Shown here piece by piece: positions 8,990 to 20,194 of a DNA stretch of 64,000 nt. Source of the stretch: Monodelphis domestica (lineage: Eukaryota; Chordata; Mammalia; Didelphimorphia; Didelphidae); NCBI RefSeq assembly GCF_027887165.1, contig NC_077227.1, positions 349,663,207 to 349,727,206 on the forward strand, written 5' to 3'. The notes below the pieces were generated by a model. That model was not told where the DNA came from and did no database searches. It was given only the letters and a program-made list of their open reading frames with translations. Every line of letters begins with the position of its first letter. The first letter of the stretch is position 1. Both the position numbers and the translations under genes were made by a program.

Positions 8990-11192
8990 AAAATACATAT
9001 AAATGTGGAACAAATTTGAAGTGCAAAGGTTACTTTAAAAATACATTAAAACAAGAAAAACTTTGGTTAATCATTAATTTTTGAAATATATGATGATTTT
9101 CCAGGGAGCTGGGGGGTTTTCAGCTTTTAATAGTTAAGGATTTTAAAATTCTTTGAATATGAATTTTTAATTACTCACCAATCTTTTTCCTTGAAAAGTT
9201 TGTGCTTTTTTTTGAAAGGGTTAATCTAGAGATTGGCCAAGAACTAGCTCTTTAAATTCCCATTAAGTAAAACAAAGGACTATTTTGTAGTATGGAAAGT
9301 GTAGGTGATGAAGAGACAGGCTTTGGGTTAAAATACCAGGATGTGTCTACCTGTTTAAAAGATGGTACTATTTAGCCTTTATATAGCTGAATACCTCAAT
9401 AGTACATTTTAAAGATGAAATGTCCAAGTGTCTACCCTGTATTCACAAACTTTAAAAGTTTTCATTAAAATTTATTTTGGCTTCAGAATAGGATACTTTG
9501 AAATTTTCTTGTAAACTCTTCTAAAATGTGCTTTCTCCCATATTTATTAGAGCAGTTACATGCATAATGTGGAATTAACATATTTTCCCAATTGCTCTAA
9601 AACGTGTATCTGATTATTACAGAATATGGTACCTGACCAACAGAAGCTACATATGCAATCTAATAAAAGTAAAATTTTGAAAAGTATCTTTTTGTTCTAG
9701 AGAACTTTTAGCCTTAACTGTAAACCCTTGTTTATTAGAAAAAATGTTAAGGGCTTTATTTAGTTCAAGCAAGACTCCAGTTGAAAATACTTTGATTTTA
9801 TATTTGGTGATAAGAGATATAATGTTTAGTGCTTTGAGATTAACAGATCAAAAGTGTTACCAGAATACAAAAATAAATACTACCATTAGCCATCATCTTA
9901 TAAGTCTTTAGATTTTAAATAGATCAGTTTACTGAAAAGTTAAAGAGTTCATATACAACTGATCTAATAAAACCATGTAAATGCAAGCATGTCATAAGAA
10001 CTAGTTTTAAAATAAAATTTGTAGTCTGATTACAATTATGAGTTCCATTGTATGTGGGCATTTAAAATGTCTGGATTCTTCCCAGAAGATTAACTTCAGA
10101 CTTCAAAGATGTTGGCAGTGAACACTGAATTTACATTAGGATTTTCAATCATGTAAGAATATATATATTCAATCAAAATTGAGTACTGTAATTTTGGTAC
10201 AGATGTCAAAATGGCAAAACAGAAGCTAAATAGAATTGTGTTGAAGACATTAGTGTTTTTGGATGCAATGTTTTGTAACAATTTTTATACTAAGATGACT
10301 AATAATTTAAATGTATCTTTCAATAAATGAGGTTAAAAGTACCTTTTTAAATAATCTTTGTGTAGCCTTTGTTTAAATGAATATTTGTTTTGTTCTGGCA
10401 TCAAATCACACACACTATTATGAAATAAATGTAATCTAGAGTTTGACTATATTTTAGCATTCCAGAGTCCTCTTAAGCTCAAATCATTGTATGATTATAT
10501 GAAGTAAATTCAAAGAATAGCTTTTCCCCTGATTTTAAAAATGAATTTCTGCTTGCATTAATCATGGCCACTAAAGTTACTTTTTAGTGTTGAAGATTTT
10601 TGCCTCCAAGCCTAGTCTTTACACTAAACTGCTTTTAGATTCAGTGGGTAAAACACTAAAAACTAAAGAGAAAGAAAGACTTCATCTAGAGGGAAAAGAT
10701 GTTAACTATACAGAAGTCTGTAAGCTTTGGTGATTTTTAGTGAGGCGTTCAAGATTTTGTTAGTTCTGAAGAATGTATAGGATTAATGGGAAGAAAAGTG
10801 GCTTACAAAAGGATTACAAAGGCTACAGAAAAGGAAAATACAGAAAAAAGTGAAGACTACAGATTATGGAAAGATGGAGAATAAACTGGTTGCAGAGGTG
10901 GATTTTTAGCATTATGAGAAGCTTAGGTCTAACAAATCAACCGGTTTGTGACCTACCTATAAAGATGTGTTTATTTGTATATCATCTTTATGGTCAGAGA
11001 ATATTTACATTATCTGTTGGCTTTTAAAAAGAGTATAAAAGACTAATTCTGACTCCTTTTTTGAATAAGCCAGTATTAGAATTTTGTTGTCGTCACCCTA
11101 TTGTCATTTCATTTCATATCATATCTCAAAATACTTTGTCCTTTATTGACTTTTAAAATTAAAGTGAATTTAAACTAAAAAATTAAAAAAAT

Positions 11193-11205
11193 AAAAATAA
11201 AAGAG
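11193..11205 (+). repeat. target-site duplication, right, of the CEP20 retrocopy
   Basis: AAAAATAAAAGAG directly after the A-rich tail; partner of 7387-7399. Confidence 0.6.
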
Positions 11206-11213
11206 TATTGGGG

Positions 11214-11405
11214 GGAAGGGTAGCTAGTTTGGCTCAATGGATTGAGAGCCAGGTCTAGAGATAGATTCAAATCTGTTCTCAGATCTTTCCTAGCTGTGTG
11301 ACCCTGAGCAAGTCACTTAACCCCCATTGCCTAGCCCTTACCACTCTTCTGCCTTAGAACCAATGCATAGTATTGATTCTAAGATGGAGGGTAGGAGTTT
11401 TTAAA
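11214..11405 (+). mobile_element. tRNA-derived SINE, tail type B
   Basis: Head 'ctcaatggattgagagcca', B-box ATTCAAATCTG, then the type-B tail 'gcctagcccttaccactctt' and 'ccaatgcatagtattgattc', ending in an A run. Type B is used below for this tail. Confidence 0.85.
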
Positions 11406-11419
11406 AAAAAGTATTTGGT

Positions 11420-11790
11420 ATCTTTGGTTTTTATATTACCTTCTTTTCAAAATGCATCCTTCCTTCCCTCTTCTAACCAGAGATGCAACTTTTGTAATAA
11501 AGAATAAAAAAAAGAAAAAGAGAAAAATTTAGCAAAATAAAAAATCCATTGCAGAATTCCAAACCCATAGTCTCTCACCTCTTCAAAGAAGTGAGGAGAT
11601 AGATTTTTTCATCTTTTTTTTTCAGGGCTAAGTTTGGCCACCACAGTTACAGAATCCAGCCAGATGGAATGATTGTATGTGTGAATTCATTCTCTTTACA
11701 GTGTTGCCGACATTGTATACATTGTTGCTTGTTTCTGCTTACTTCGTTCTGCAATCATTGGGCATTGGTGGTGTCATCATGAATTTGAGC
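11420..11790 (-). mobile_element. probable L1 3' fragment
   Basis: 'attgtatacattgttgcttg' and 'ttctgcttacttcgttctgc' resemble the antisense marsupial L1 motif '...tgttctcctggttctgctta cttc'. The remainder is too diverged to be sure. Confidence 0.4.
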
Positions 11791-12434
11791 TGCCTTCTCT
11801 CAGTTCTTACATTCCATCAAACTTCAGTCCCATCTCCCTCTTCCTTTTTAAGGTCAAACTTCTGGAGAAGTGACCTAAGCTCATTGCCTCTACTTCCTCA
11901 CCACCCACTCTTTTCTCCACCCTCTTACAAGCTGGTTTCCATCTCTGCCACTGTGCGAAAACAACTCTCATCAAGCTCATTAATGATATCCCCATCATCA
12001 GATCCAATGGCTTTTGCTCAGTCTCCATTTTTTCTTATCACCGCAGTATTTGCCTCTGCAGAACACTCTGGTTAGAAATTCTCTCTTTCCTTGAATTAGG
12101 TGACATTTTACTCTCTTACTCCTCCTACTTCTCTGCTCATTCTTCACCCTTTTTCCTCTCTTGGGTCCTCATTCTATCTGTCAGCACACCTTAAGATTTC
12201 GTCCTTGGCCTTCTCTTTAGTTTTTTCAGTTATCTTCATTATTTCTGTCCCACCCCCCATACCACCTTCCTTTGTGACCTCACCCACTTCAATGGCTTAA
12301 AATATTACCTCCATACAGATGACTCTCAAATCAACCTATTTCTCCACCACTCCTCGGACCCTTAGTCTCCTATTTCTGACTGTCTATTAGACATTTGTTT
12401 CTACTTGGATTTCCTCTTGGCATCTAAAACTCAA

Positions 12435-12655
12435 TATATGCCAAAAAAAAAAAAAAGTTAAGCCCTTACCTTCTGACTTAGAATTAATACTGTGTATTGG
12501 TTCCAAGGCAGAAGAGCAGTAAGGGCTAGGCAATGGAGGCAAAGTGACTTGTCCAGGGTCACACAGCTAGAAAGTGTCTGAGGTCAGATTTGAAGTCAGG
12601 ACCTCCTGTCTCTAGGCCTGACTCTCTATCCATTGGGCCACCCAGTTGCTCCCAA
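12435..12655 (-). mobile_element. SINE, tail type B, nested in L2
   Basis: Complete antisense copy: poly-A as 'aaaaaaaaaaaagtt', 'ttctgacttagaattaatac', 'ggtcacacagctagaaagtg', and head end 'atccattgggccacccagtt'. Confidence 0.85.
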
Positions 12656-13084
12656 TATATCCAAAATTGAACTCAACATCTCTCTAGAAAAACCTGAACT
12701 TCCTCTCACTTCACCTCTCTCTTGATATCACCACCATCACCAGGGCTTCACCATTATTTATTGTTCTTCCTTCTTCCTTATTCATTTAGCTTTCCTGGGG
12801 AGATTTCTACATTAATTGGACCTTTCCATTCCCATTGCCACCTCTCTCTTATTTCAAACGTTCATCTCTTCTCACCTATACTATTATAATAGCTTCTTTT
12901 TAAAGTTTTCCCGGATATTTTCTGTCTTATATTGCTATAGTTACCCCAAGTATGTATCCCTTCCCTACCCTTCCCAGAGAACCACTCCAGAAGACATATA
13001 GTATTTTTAAAAGAGAGGAATAAAAAGTCAGCCTAAGTGATGGATACATTGAAATAATCTGAAACCACATGCAATGAGTAACAC

Positions 13085-13440
13085 TTTCAAAAAGAGGGAG
13101 TTTGGGGTTTTTTTTTTAATCTTTCTTCATTTGAGTTCTCTTTGGCCTTTATAATTTTGTTATATATACTTTTGATTTTTTTTAGCTTATAGTTTTTTTT
13201 CTTCGATTTTCGTTGTTGTGGTTACTGTGTTTATTGTTTTCTTGGCTCTGCTTATCTTACTCTGCATCAATTCATAGAGATCTTTCTATGCTTCTCTGTA
13301 TTCATTACAAACCTCATTTTGTAGCACAAGGATATTTGATTACACTCAGGTATCACCATTGGTTTAGCCATTCCCCAAGTGATGGGCAACTATTCTATTT
13401 ACAATTCTCAACTATTACAAAAAGTATATAATAGTCTCCT
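13085..13440 (-). mobile_element. L1 ORF2/3' fragment nested in L2
   Basis: 'cttactctgcatcaattcat', 'agccattccccaagtgatgg' and 'ctattacaaaaagtatataa' are the antisense of the marsupial L1 C-terminal region. Confidence 0.65.
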
Positions 13441-13580
13441 ACCTAGTGTCGTCTATTTAATATCCTTTCATATGTATCCTTCTCTCCATTCTTAGAGTTA
13501 TATTCCTAATATGCCATTCTGATGTCACTCCTTTACTCCAAAATCTTCAGTGGTTTCTCAACCCCTAATGAATAAAATAT

Positions 13581-14052
13581 GGGCAGCTAGGTGGGGCAGT
13601 GGATAGAATGCCAGGTCTGGAGTCAGGAATACTCATCTTCCTGAGTTCAAATCTAGCCTCAGACACTTACAAACTGTGACCCTGGGCAAATCACTTAATC
13701 CCATTTGCCTCACCTATAAAATGAGCTGGAGAAGGAAATGACAAACTACTCCAGGATGTTTGTCAAGAAACCCCCAAATGACAATCCTGTAAGACAGAGA
13801 AAGAACAATTGTTCTTTCTCTGAACTGGATCCAGAGAACTGGAGTCCTCTTTCACATCACGTCAATTTATTTATGGTTTTATTTTGGGGTTCTGGTCTTG
13901 TATGAGTGTGCTCTTACAAAAATGACCTATATGGAAATGTGTGTTTTCCATGACAATAAAAATAAAAGGGAAAAAGGGGGGAAAAAGAAAACTCCAAATG
14001 AGATCAGGAAGAGTTAGACACAACTGAAGCAAGTGAACAACAGCAACAAAGA
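13581..14052 (+). mobile_element. SINE, tail type A, split by a later insertion
   Basis: Head and body 13581-13772 ('ggcagctaggtggggcagtg', 'gagctggagaaggaaatgac'); the end resumes at about 13993 ('gatcaggaagagttagacac', 'gcaacaaag'). The intervening 13775-13992 is an insertion flanked by 'ccaaatga' repeats and ending in an A-rich tail. Confidence 0.75.
13775..13992 (+). mobile_element. L1-like 3' insertion with an inverted junction
   Basis: A-rich 3' end ('caataaaaataaaaggg'), 'ccaaatga' on each side, and a perfect 28-bp palindrome at 13795-13822 built from the L1 motif 'cagagaaagaac'. This suggests a 5'-inverted (twin-primed) L1 remnant. Confidence 0.5.
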
Positions 14053-14569
14053 ATAAAATGTAGTTGAGCTTGGTGTTCAAGGATCTTCACAAGCTAGCTC
14101 CAATTTATTGATTCTGCTTTATCTTGTCTCCTTTAAGAATTCTGCATTGCAGCCAAATTGTTCTCTTCTCTGTCCCCAAATCTTGTCCTGCCCTCTCCTG
14201 TTTCTATGTCTTTGCTCACTCTGTTCCTCATGTAGAAACAGACTCTCACCCTCTCTCTGTTACCATCATCTTTTAAAGGCCCTTCTTAACAACACAGGTA
14301 TCATCCTCTCCACGAAGCCTTCCCTGACAATCCATCCTTTAGCTAAAGGCATTATTCATCTGCTCATATTTCACAGAGTTTTATTCCAAGACCTCTGCTT
14401 TCTATTATTCTCTGTCTCCATTGTCTCAGTTATTATAAGCTTATCTTCTCCCCCTCGATTATAAGCTCTTTGAGAGCAAGGCCTTCATCATGTCTATATG
14501 ATGTTTCCACTACTGAGGATATGATGTCTTCCACATAGCAGGTGCTAAATATGTGTCTGTTAATTGAAT

Positions 14570-14765
14570 GGAGTTAGGACATCCATGTGGAAATTTCTAG
14601 CAGGTACTTGAAAATGTGGGGATAGGAGTCTAAGGAGAAACAGAGCTAGAGAGAGAAATTTGGGTGTCATCTTGATCTAGATGATAATTGCAGCCATGGG
14701 AGTAGATCAAATCACCAAAGGAGATATAGATGATATGTAAGAGGATTTGAGATAGAAAGGATTTG
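14570..14765 (+). repeat. ancient mammal-wide interspersed repeat, family unassigned
   Basis: 'gaaatttctagcaggtactt', 'gaaatttgggtgtcatc' and 'gccatgggagtagatcaaat' belong to an old repeat I recognise from mammals but cannot name. Another part of it lies at 19280-19545. Confidence 0.4.
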
Positions 14766-14837
14766 GTAATGAACAAGAAATTGAGGCCTAGGGAGAAGGG
14801 ACTTGTCTAAGGTCATACAAATATTAAGAAGCATAAC

Positions 14838-15030
14838 CCTGGCACAGCTAGGATGGATAGAGCACCAGACCTGGAGTCAGGAACATCTGGAATCAAATTT
14901 GGCTTCAGATACATCCTAGCTATGTGACCCTGGGCAAGTCACTTAACCCCAATTGCCTAGCCTCTACCACTCTTCTGTGATGAAATTGACACTAAGTATC
15001 AAGATAGAAAGTAAGGGTATTTTTTTTTAA
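14838..15030 (+). mobile_element. SINE, tail type B
   Basis: 'aggatggatagagcaccaga', 'gaccctgggcaagtcactta', 'attgcctagcctctaccact', then 'actaagtatcaagatagaaa' and an A-rich end. Confidence 0.8.
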
Positions 15031-15094
15031 GAAATAGAAGAAACAGCCCTAATTCTGAATCAAGTGTTCACAGAGTTATCAGTAAGCAAGAAGG

Positions 15095-15225
15095 CAAGGA
15101 AGACATAAACATTTAGGTGATCACTATATACCAGACACTATAATAAGCTCTGGGGATACAAATGTAAGCAAAAAGAAAGATGGCTCCTGTCTTCAAAGAA
15201 TCTTATATATTTGAATAGGAGAACC
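15095..15225 (-). mobile_element. L2 3' end
   Basis: 'gatcactatataccagacac' and 'taagctctggggatacaaat' are the antisense of the L2 tail. Confidence 0.65.
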
Positions 15226-15234
15226 CAAAACATT

Positions 15235-16560
15235 TTTATGAATTAGAAAGTGGGTGTGGAGTATATGGGAGGGGGATAGGAGGAGGGAGCGAGAAGGTGC
15301 CTACATAGGAACTGTGGGTTTTTAAATTAATACTCAATAACTAAATATTATATTTTATAAAGTTTTATTAATAATAACTAAAGCAAAAAAACTGCCTGAC
15401 TTCAGCTTGGTCGCAAGTCCAAGAGAGAGAGAGAGGGAGGAGTTACAGCCACTTAAATACAATCACGAAAAATGTGGGGATGCAGGAAAATGGAATTTGG
15501 GGAAATACCAAGGGATTTCTGGGGGATGAAATCCAAAGACTCAAAATCTCCATTTATACAGAACATAGCAGTCAAGTTCAGAGAGTCAGAACAACCAGGA
15601 GGAGAATGAAGCATGACTGAGCTGGGTGGTTGGCATTTATGTATCACTTAAAAGTTTGTATAGCCCATGCCCACACCTTGCCTTCTTATTCCTCTGAATT
15701 TTTATCTTCCTCTGGGTTGAGGTGATGAGGGGCCAGGTGGGAGTTTGAAAAAAGAGTGATGGACAGAATAGCTTCTGATGTTTGTGTTCACATGAGATGT
15801 TCATGGCCCTTCTGCCTTCTGGGAGTCTCAAGAAATCCTTGCTCAGCTGCATAGTAGTATGAAGGGGAATGAAACCTGTAGGCTGCTACATAGAGTAGTT
15901 GCTTCTTCTGCCTTCTGCTGCCTTTGAGATTTGGACTCCTCCAATCATTGAGATAGGACATGAGTCTAGACACTACAGTGTAGAGAGAGCCCCCTTCTCC
16001 TTTTGGGTACCTGGTCTGGACCCTCTTACAATGCCCATAACTTCCTTCCCTTGCCCAGTTTTCCGGGAACAATGGTGCTGACTAAGCCAAATGCTTCCAG
16101 GCTGGTGAGTAAGAAAAACCTTTCCAGTTGTACCATGGCTTTCATTTGGCACGGGCTCCCACCTCGAGTCTCTCACATGCTCTTAACAACAGCTCTGTAA
16201 AGGATTTCCCCCTGATTTTAGGCTTTTCTCATGGACAAAGTCAGGATCATTCAATTTAACCAGTGTTTTCACTCCATTGGCTCTAAAAGGGATATAGAGT
16301 CTAGGTTGTGATCCTTGCCTTTGCTGAGCTTATCTACTGGGCTAGATAAAGTGTGCCCAAATAAATAAAAGCAGACTGGAACTCTTTCCTCACGTGAATA
16401 ACAAGCCTGATCTGACCCACTTAGAACCCTATGAAGTTGATAGTGTCAGCATTATTTTGGCCAAATTTGCGACTTCATCAGGATAAGGAACTGCCAATGA
16501 GGAGATTCCTGGAACCAATGCTGATCAGCAACTAGTTCTCATTCAAATGTGCCCAATTTT
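15235..16560. other. CSF1R intron 1, mostly non-repetitive
   Basis: No exon found. The 15630-16560 part contains no transposon I recognise, which stands out in this repeat-rich intron. It holds a perfect GAS-type palindrome TTCCGGGAA at 16061-16069, an adjacent ETS-like ACTTCCTTCCC at about 16040-16050 and a Maf-half-site-like TGCTGACT at about 16077-16084. Confidence 0.4.
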
Positions 16561-16564
16561 TATC

Positions 16565-16758
16565 AACCCTGTAGGCCAACTGTTCATGAGGTTTTCTTGG
16601 GAAAGATACTAGAGTGTTTTGCCATTTCTTTTCCAGTAGATTAAGGCAAGTGGGGTTTAATGATTTTCCCAGGGTTACACAACTAACAAGTATCTGAGGT
16701 CAAATATGAATACAGGACCTCCTAACTCCAGGCCTGGAAATCTATTCACTGTGCTACT
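16565..16758 (-). mobile_element. SINE, tail type A
   Basis: 'gaggttttcttgggaaagat', 'gtgttttgccatttcttttc', 'aactccaggcctggaaatct' and head end 'ctattcactgtgctact'. Confidence 0.75.
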
Positions 16759-16774
16759 AGTAGGAGTAACAATT

Positions 16775-17556
16775 ATTACTTTTTAGTTCAAAGATATTTT
16801 ATTTTCCCCAATACATGTAATAACAATTTTCAACATGTGTTTTTAAAAATTATGAGATCCAAACCATCACCTTCCCTTCCCCACCTGGAGATGGAAAGCA
16901 ATTTGATCTGGGCCACATACGTGTATTAGCATGCAAAACACTTCCATGTTGGTCATTGTTATAAGAGCACACTCAAACAAAACCCAATCTCCAAATAAAA
17001 CTATAAATACAATGATGTGATAGATAGCATGCTTTGAGCCACATCCATCCAACTCCAACAGTTCTTTCTCTGGAGGTGGATAGCGTTCCCCATCATAAGT
17101 CCTTCAGGATTGTCCCAGGTCATTGCATTGCTGAGAATAGCCAAGTTTTCACAGTTGATCATTGTACGATATTGCTGTTAGTGTGTACAATGTTCTCCCA
17201 ATTCTGCTTTTTCCACTCTGTATCAGTTCCCACAGATCTTTGCAGCTTTTTCTGAAATCATCCTGCTTATCATTTCTTATAGCACAATAGTATCCATCAC
17301 CACATGTACCACAATTTGTTTAGCCATTCCCCAATGGGTGGACATCCCCTCATTTCCCAATTCTTTGCCACCACAGAAAAGAGCTGCTATAAATACTTTT
17401 GTTCATGTAGGTCCTTTCCCCTTTTTTATTATCTCTTTGGGATTCAGATTCAATAGTGGCATTACAGGATCAAAAGGATATGCACAGTTCTATAGCCCTT
17501 TATGCATGCTTCCAAATTGCCCTCCAGAATGGTTGGATCAGTTAGTGTATGATTAA
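16775..17556 (-). mobile_element. L1 ORF2/3' UTR fragment
   Basis: Antisense L1: 'acagttctttctctggaggt', 'ggtcattgcattgctgagaa', 'tttagccattccccaatggg', 'cagattcaatagtggcatta', 'ccagaatggttggatcagtt'. In sense direction these are the ORF2 C terminus and 3' UTR. Confidence 0.88.
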
Positions 17557-17559
17557 TAG

Positions 17560-17700
17560 CATTTAACTGATAAAGAAATTGGAATTCAGAGAGGTCTGAG
17601 TGACACACCCATGATCACACAGCTGCTAAATGTCTTAGGCATGATTCAGACCCAGAGCTCCTAACTCTATTTCCTGATCTCTCTTTTGCTCTGCAATTTC
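17560..17700 (+). mobile_element. MIR
   Basis: 'actgataaagaaattggaat', 'tgatcacacagctgctaaat', 'agagctcctaactctatttc'. Confidence 0.65.
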
Positions 17701-17914
17701 TCAACTAAAATACAATGGACCGGCAATAAGAAACATTCTGGAAAGAAAGAGATCATTTCTAACTTGGGGAGCAGGAAGATTAGAGGAGATGGGTAGATAT
17801 TGAGCAGATGCTGTGGAGGGGAAGGATATTTGTAAATGCCCTTTGTGATGAATTTTAACTTTCCATCTTTGAATAATGTACTAGTGTATAATGTAATGAT
17901 GAATAATGTGCCTC

Positions 17915-18145
17915 ACAGGTAGGTGGCGTAGTGGAGAGAGTGCTGGACTTGAAGGCAAGAAGACCCAAGTTCAAATTCTGCCTTTGACACTTAGTTGTAG
18001 AGTCCCTGGCAAATCATTAAACTTCTCTTGACTAGTTTCCTCCTCTATAAAATGGGGATAATAATAGCACTCACTTCTTAAAGTTGTTGTGAAGACAAAA
18101 TGAAATCATATTTGTAAGATGCTTTGCAAACTTTAAAATACTCTG
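17915..18145 (+). mobile_element. tRNA-derived SINE
   Basis: 'ggtaggtggcgtagtggaga', B-box AGTTCAAATTC, 'cctcctctataaaatgggga', and end 'gtaagatgctttgcaaactt'. Confidence 0.8.
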
Positions 18146-18149
18146 TCAC

Positions 18150-18290
18150 CCAGTACATGTATAACCCAGCAGAATTGCCTGTCGGCTCTGGGAGTGGGGA
18201 GGGAGGAGGAGAGGGAAAGAACATGAATCATGTAACCATAGAAAAATACTTAAATAATAAAAAATAAAATAAAATAAAACACTCTATCAC
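18150..18290 (+). mobile_element. L1 3'-end fragment
   Basis: 'ataacccagcagaattgcct', 'gaacatgaatcatgtaacca' and a terminal '(aaaat)n'. Confidence 0.75.
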
Positions 18291-18454
18291 CATTAGCCAT
18301 GTATCTCATTCAGTGATGCCAAAGGAGGAAGTCAGCTTCAGGATGGAGAGAGAATGAGAAGGAAGTGTGTAGGAAGAACACCGAAGACCATCAGAAAACT
18401 GGAGTTTTGCTGATTGGCTGGGAGCGTGTCACAGATTTTTAAAATAGTGTACCT

Positions 18455-18520
18455 AGCAGGTAAGTGGCACAGTGGAGAGAGTGCTAGCCTTGGAGGCAGG
18501 AAGGTCCAAATTAAATCAAT
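18455..18520 (+). mobile_element. SINE head fragment
   Basis: 'gcaggtaagtggcacagtgg' and 'ttggaggcaggaaggtcc' only. Confidence 0.55.
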
Positions 18521-19279
18521 AATTTAACCCCAGAGTGCCAGACTTGGGGATAAAGTGCCATTTTTGTCAGAGAGGAACTGGTTTGGAAGAAAGAGTTTGG
18601 GAGTAGGGCTTTAAGGTCCTCTACAGAACAAGGCCAAAGACCTTGGGGCCCAAGCCAACTAGAACCCCTCCCTGCATGAGTTAAGAGGAACTTCAGTAGC
18701 ATAGATTCCATAAACTATTGGAGTGGCCAGTCACTGAGTCTGGTCAGATGACTTTTAGGCATAATATTCCTTGTAGGTTTTTGGAATATTTCTGAATTTG
18801 TATTTCCCTTATAAAATTAAAGCGATCTGAGTCTATTCAGTGAGCAAAGGAAAAATGAAGAAAAAAAAATGAAGGAAGCTTCTGCAGCTAAGGAGTCTGG
18901 GAAGAGCAGCAGTGAAGGTTGGAGGGAGAGAGTGCTATGGGTACATCTAACCAGGGCTTCAGATAGCAGAACCACTGAGCTTTGATCTTCTCTGGGTTTA
19001 GTGGATTAAGGAAGGCTTACCTTAAAAGTGAAGAAATGGATAGCTCTGGGCCAGATTTGCTCCTTTGCAGTGGGTTTAGGAATAGCTCATCATGCTAGGA
19101 AAAGTCATCATTTTTTGGTATCACAGGAGCCTATTTTCTCTTAGTATTCTAGGAAGGAGTTGATGAATAAAAAAGAGAGATGGGGAGAGGCACATTGTGG
19201 GATTACAATAATCCAATTTTGCTGAAAGGCAGGGTTCTTGATGGGGAGTAATTAGGAAAGAAACTAGAAAGATTGGTCA

Positions 19280-19545
19280 GAAGCTGACCATGGAGGGCCT
19301 TGAATGCCAGTATAAAGACTGCTTAGACTTGATTCAGTAGGCAGCAGAGAGTCATTGGAAGGTTTTGAATGTTATCATCAAAGGTATGAAAATTTACCAG
19401 GTGGTATGATTGGAGAAAAAGATCAGAGAAAGGGGGACCAATGAAGAGAAGCTCATTATATTAATTCAGGCAAGAAGTAGAGCAGTTTGTCAGCATGGCC
19501 ATTGTTTTGGTGGCAGAAGTGGAGTGGAGATGAAGAGGAAGAGGG
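19280..19545 (+). repeat. ancient mammal-wide interspersed repeat, family unassigned
   Basis: 'ggagggccttgaatgccagt', 'gtaggcagcagagagtcatt' and 'ttaattcaggcaagaagtag' match an old repeat shared with placental mammals. I cannot name it. Confidence 0.45.
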
Positions 19546-19654
19546 GAATGAGAAAAATTTATGCACACCTACTATGTGCCATGCATTATACAAAGTACTT
19601 TTTAAAAGCATTAACTTCTGAAGCCTTAGAATTGATAGGAAACATCAATTCTAT

Positions 19655-19770
19655 GGAAATAAAAAAATAAAATTTAATTTAAATATGTAAGTTTTAAGGC
19701 AGAAGAATGGTAAAGACTAGGTAACAGGGGTTAAGTGACTTGCTCAGGGTCACAAAACTAGGGAATTATG
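19655..19770 (-). mobile_element. SINE fragment, tail type B
   Basis: 'ttttaaggcagaagaatggt', 'ggggttaagtgacttgctca', 'gggtcacaaaactaggga'. Confidence 0.65.
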
Positions 19771-19989
19771 TGCTTCTCCCCTCCCCTCCCCTTCCTTTTT
19801 CCTGCCACTCACATTGTATAGTATAAAATAGAATACTTGAATATAGGCTCTTCATTACCTCCTGCCCGGACTCCGGAAATAGTTTCAGAACATGCTATTC
19901 CACTTTCACCCTCTCCCCTTCGATCTCTTCTCCATATCACAATCAGGATAATCATCTCGGAATTCAGGTCTGTTATATGGGCTACCTAA

Positions 19990-20190
19990 TATAGATGAAA
20001 GACTGCTGGACTTGGGATCAGAAGCCCAGACTCTTCCTTGCTGGGAGATCATGAGCAAGTTACTTAGCCTCCCTGAGTCTCATCTTCCACAACTATAAAA
20101 TGAAGCTCCATCATGCTTGTATCCTATATCATAGGACTGTTGTGAGACTCGGATGAGACGATGTATGAACACTGTAACATAAATGTGCCA
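19990..20190 (+). mobile_element. tRNA-derived SINE
   Basis: 'agatgaaagactgctggact', 'gagcaagttacttagcctcc', 'gttgtgagactcggatgaga'. Confidence 0.6.
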
Positions 20191-20194
20191 CTTC

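Larger units (their letters stand above)
7400..11192 (+). pseudogene. CEP20: processed pseudogene of CEP20 (FOPNL/FOR20)
   Basis: CEP20 is a small LisH-domain centrosomal and centriolar-satellite protein needed for cilium assembly. A 20-base 5' UTR precedes an ATG at 7420 opening MATVAELKSVLKDTVDK. The body includes LSHENLLLNELIREYLEFNK and RQFLTKELNIFED, close to human CEP20 throughout. The region matches without introns to VSQAVKK and a stop at 7946-7948, the family's C terminus. It is broken: CGA to TGA at 7504-7506 (codon 29), one frameshift near 7770, and further stops in the last third. The rest is AT-rich 3' UTR-like sequence ending in an A-rich tail. Matching 13-bp repeats flank it (7387-7399, 11193-11205). 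An L1 is inserted at 8381-8989. It sits in CSF1R intron 1, opposite in strand to CSF1R. The 5' and coding parts are sure; the exact 3' end is inferred. Confidence 0.88.
11795..14570 (+). mobile_element. L2 LINE fossil, interrupted by four insertions
   Basis: Pieces in one orientation and in L2 order: reverse-transcriptase region ('aatggcttttgctcagtctc', then a YLHTDDSQI-like peptide near 12300-12350 corresponding to the YADDSQI box), middle part 12655-13010 and 13440-13570, and the 3' end 14080-14570 ('cgaagccttccctgacaatc', 'ttataagctctttgagagca', 'gcaggtgctaaatatgtgtc'). SINEs at 12435 and 13581, an L1 piece at 13085 and a second L1-like piece at 13775 split it. It is old and has no long reading frame. 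Confidence 0.75.

Noticed and set aside
11677-12075. 132-codon frame as a small gene
   Set aside because: It overlaps an L1-like scrap and the L2 reverse-transcriptase region in a non-native frame.
15899-16200. Overlapping 60-95 codon frames at 15.8-16.2 kb as a missing CSF1R exon
   Set aside because: No similarity to CSF1R or PDGFRB domains and no matched splice sites in phase.
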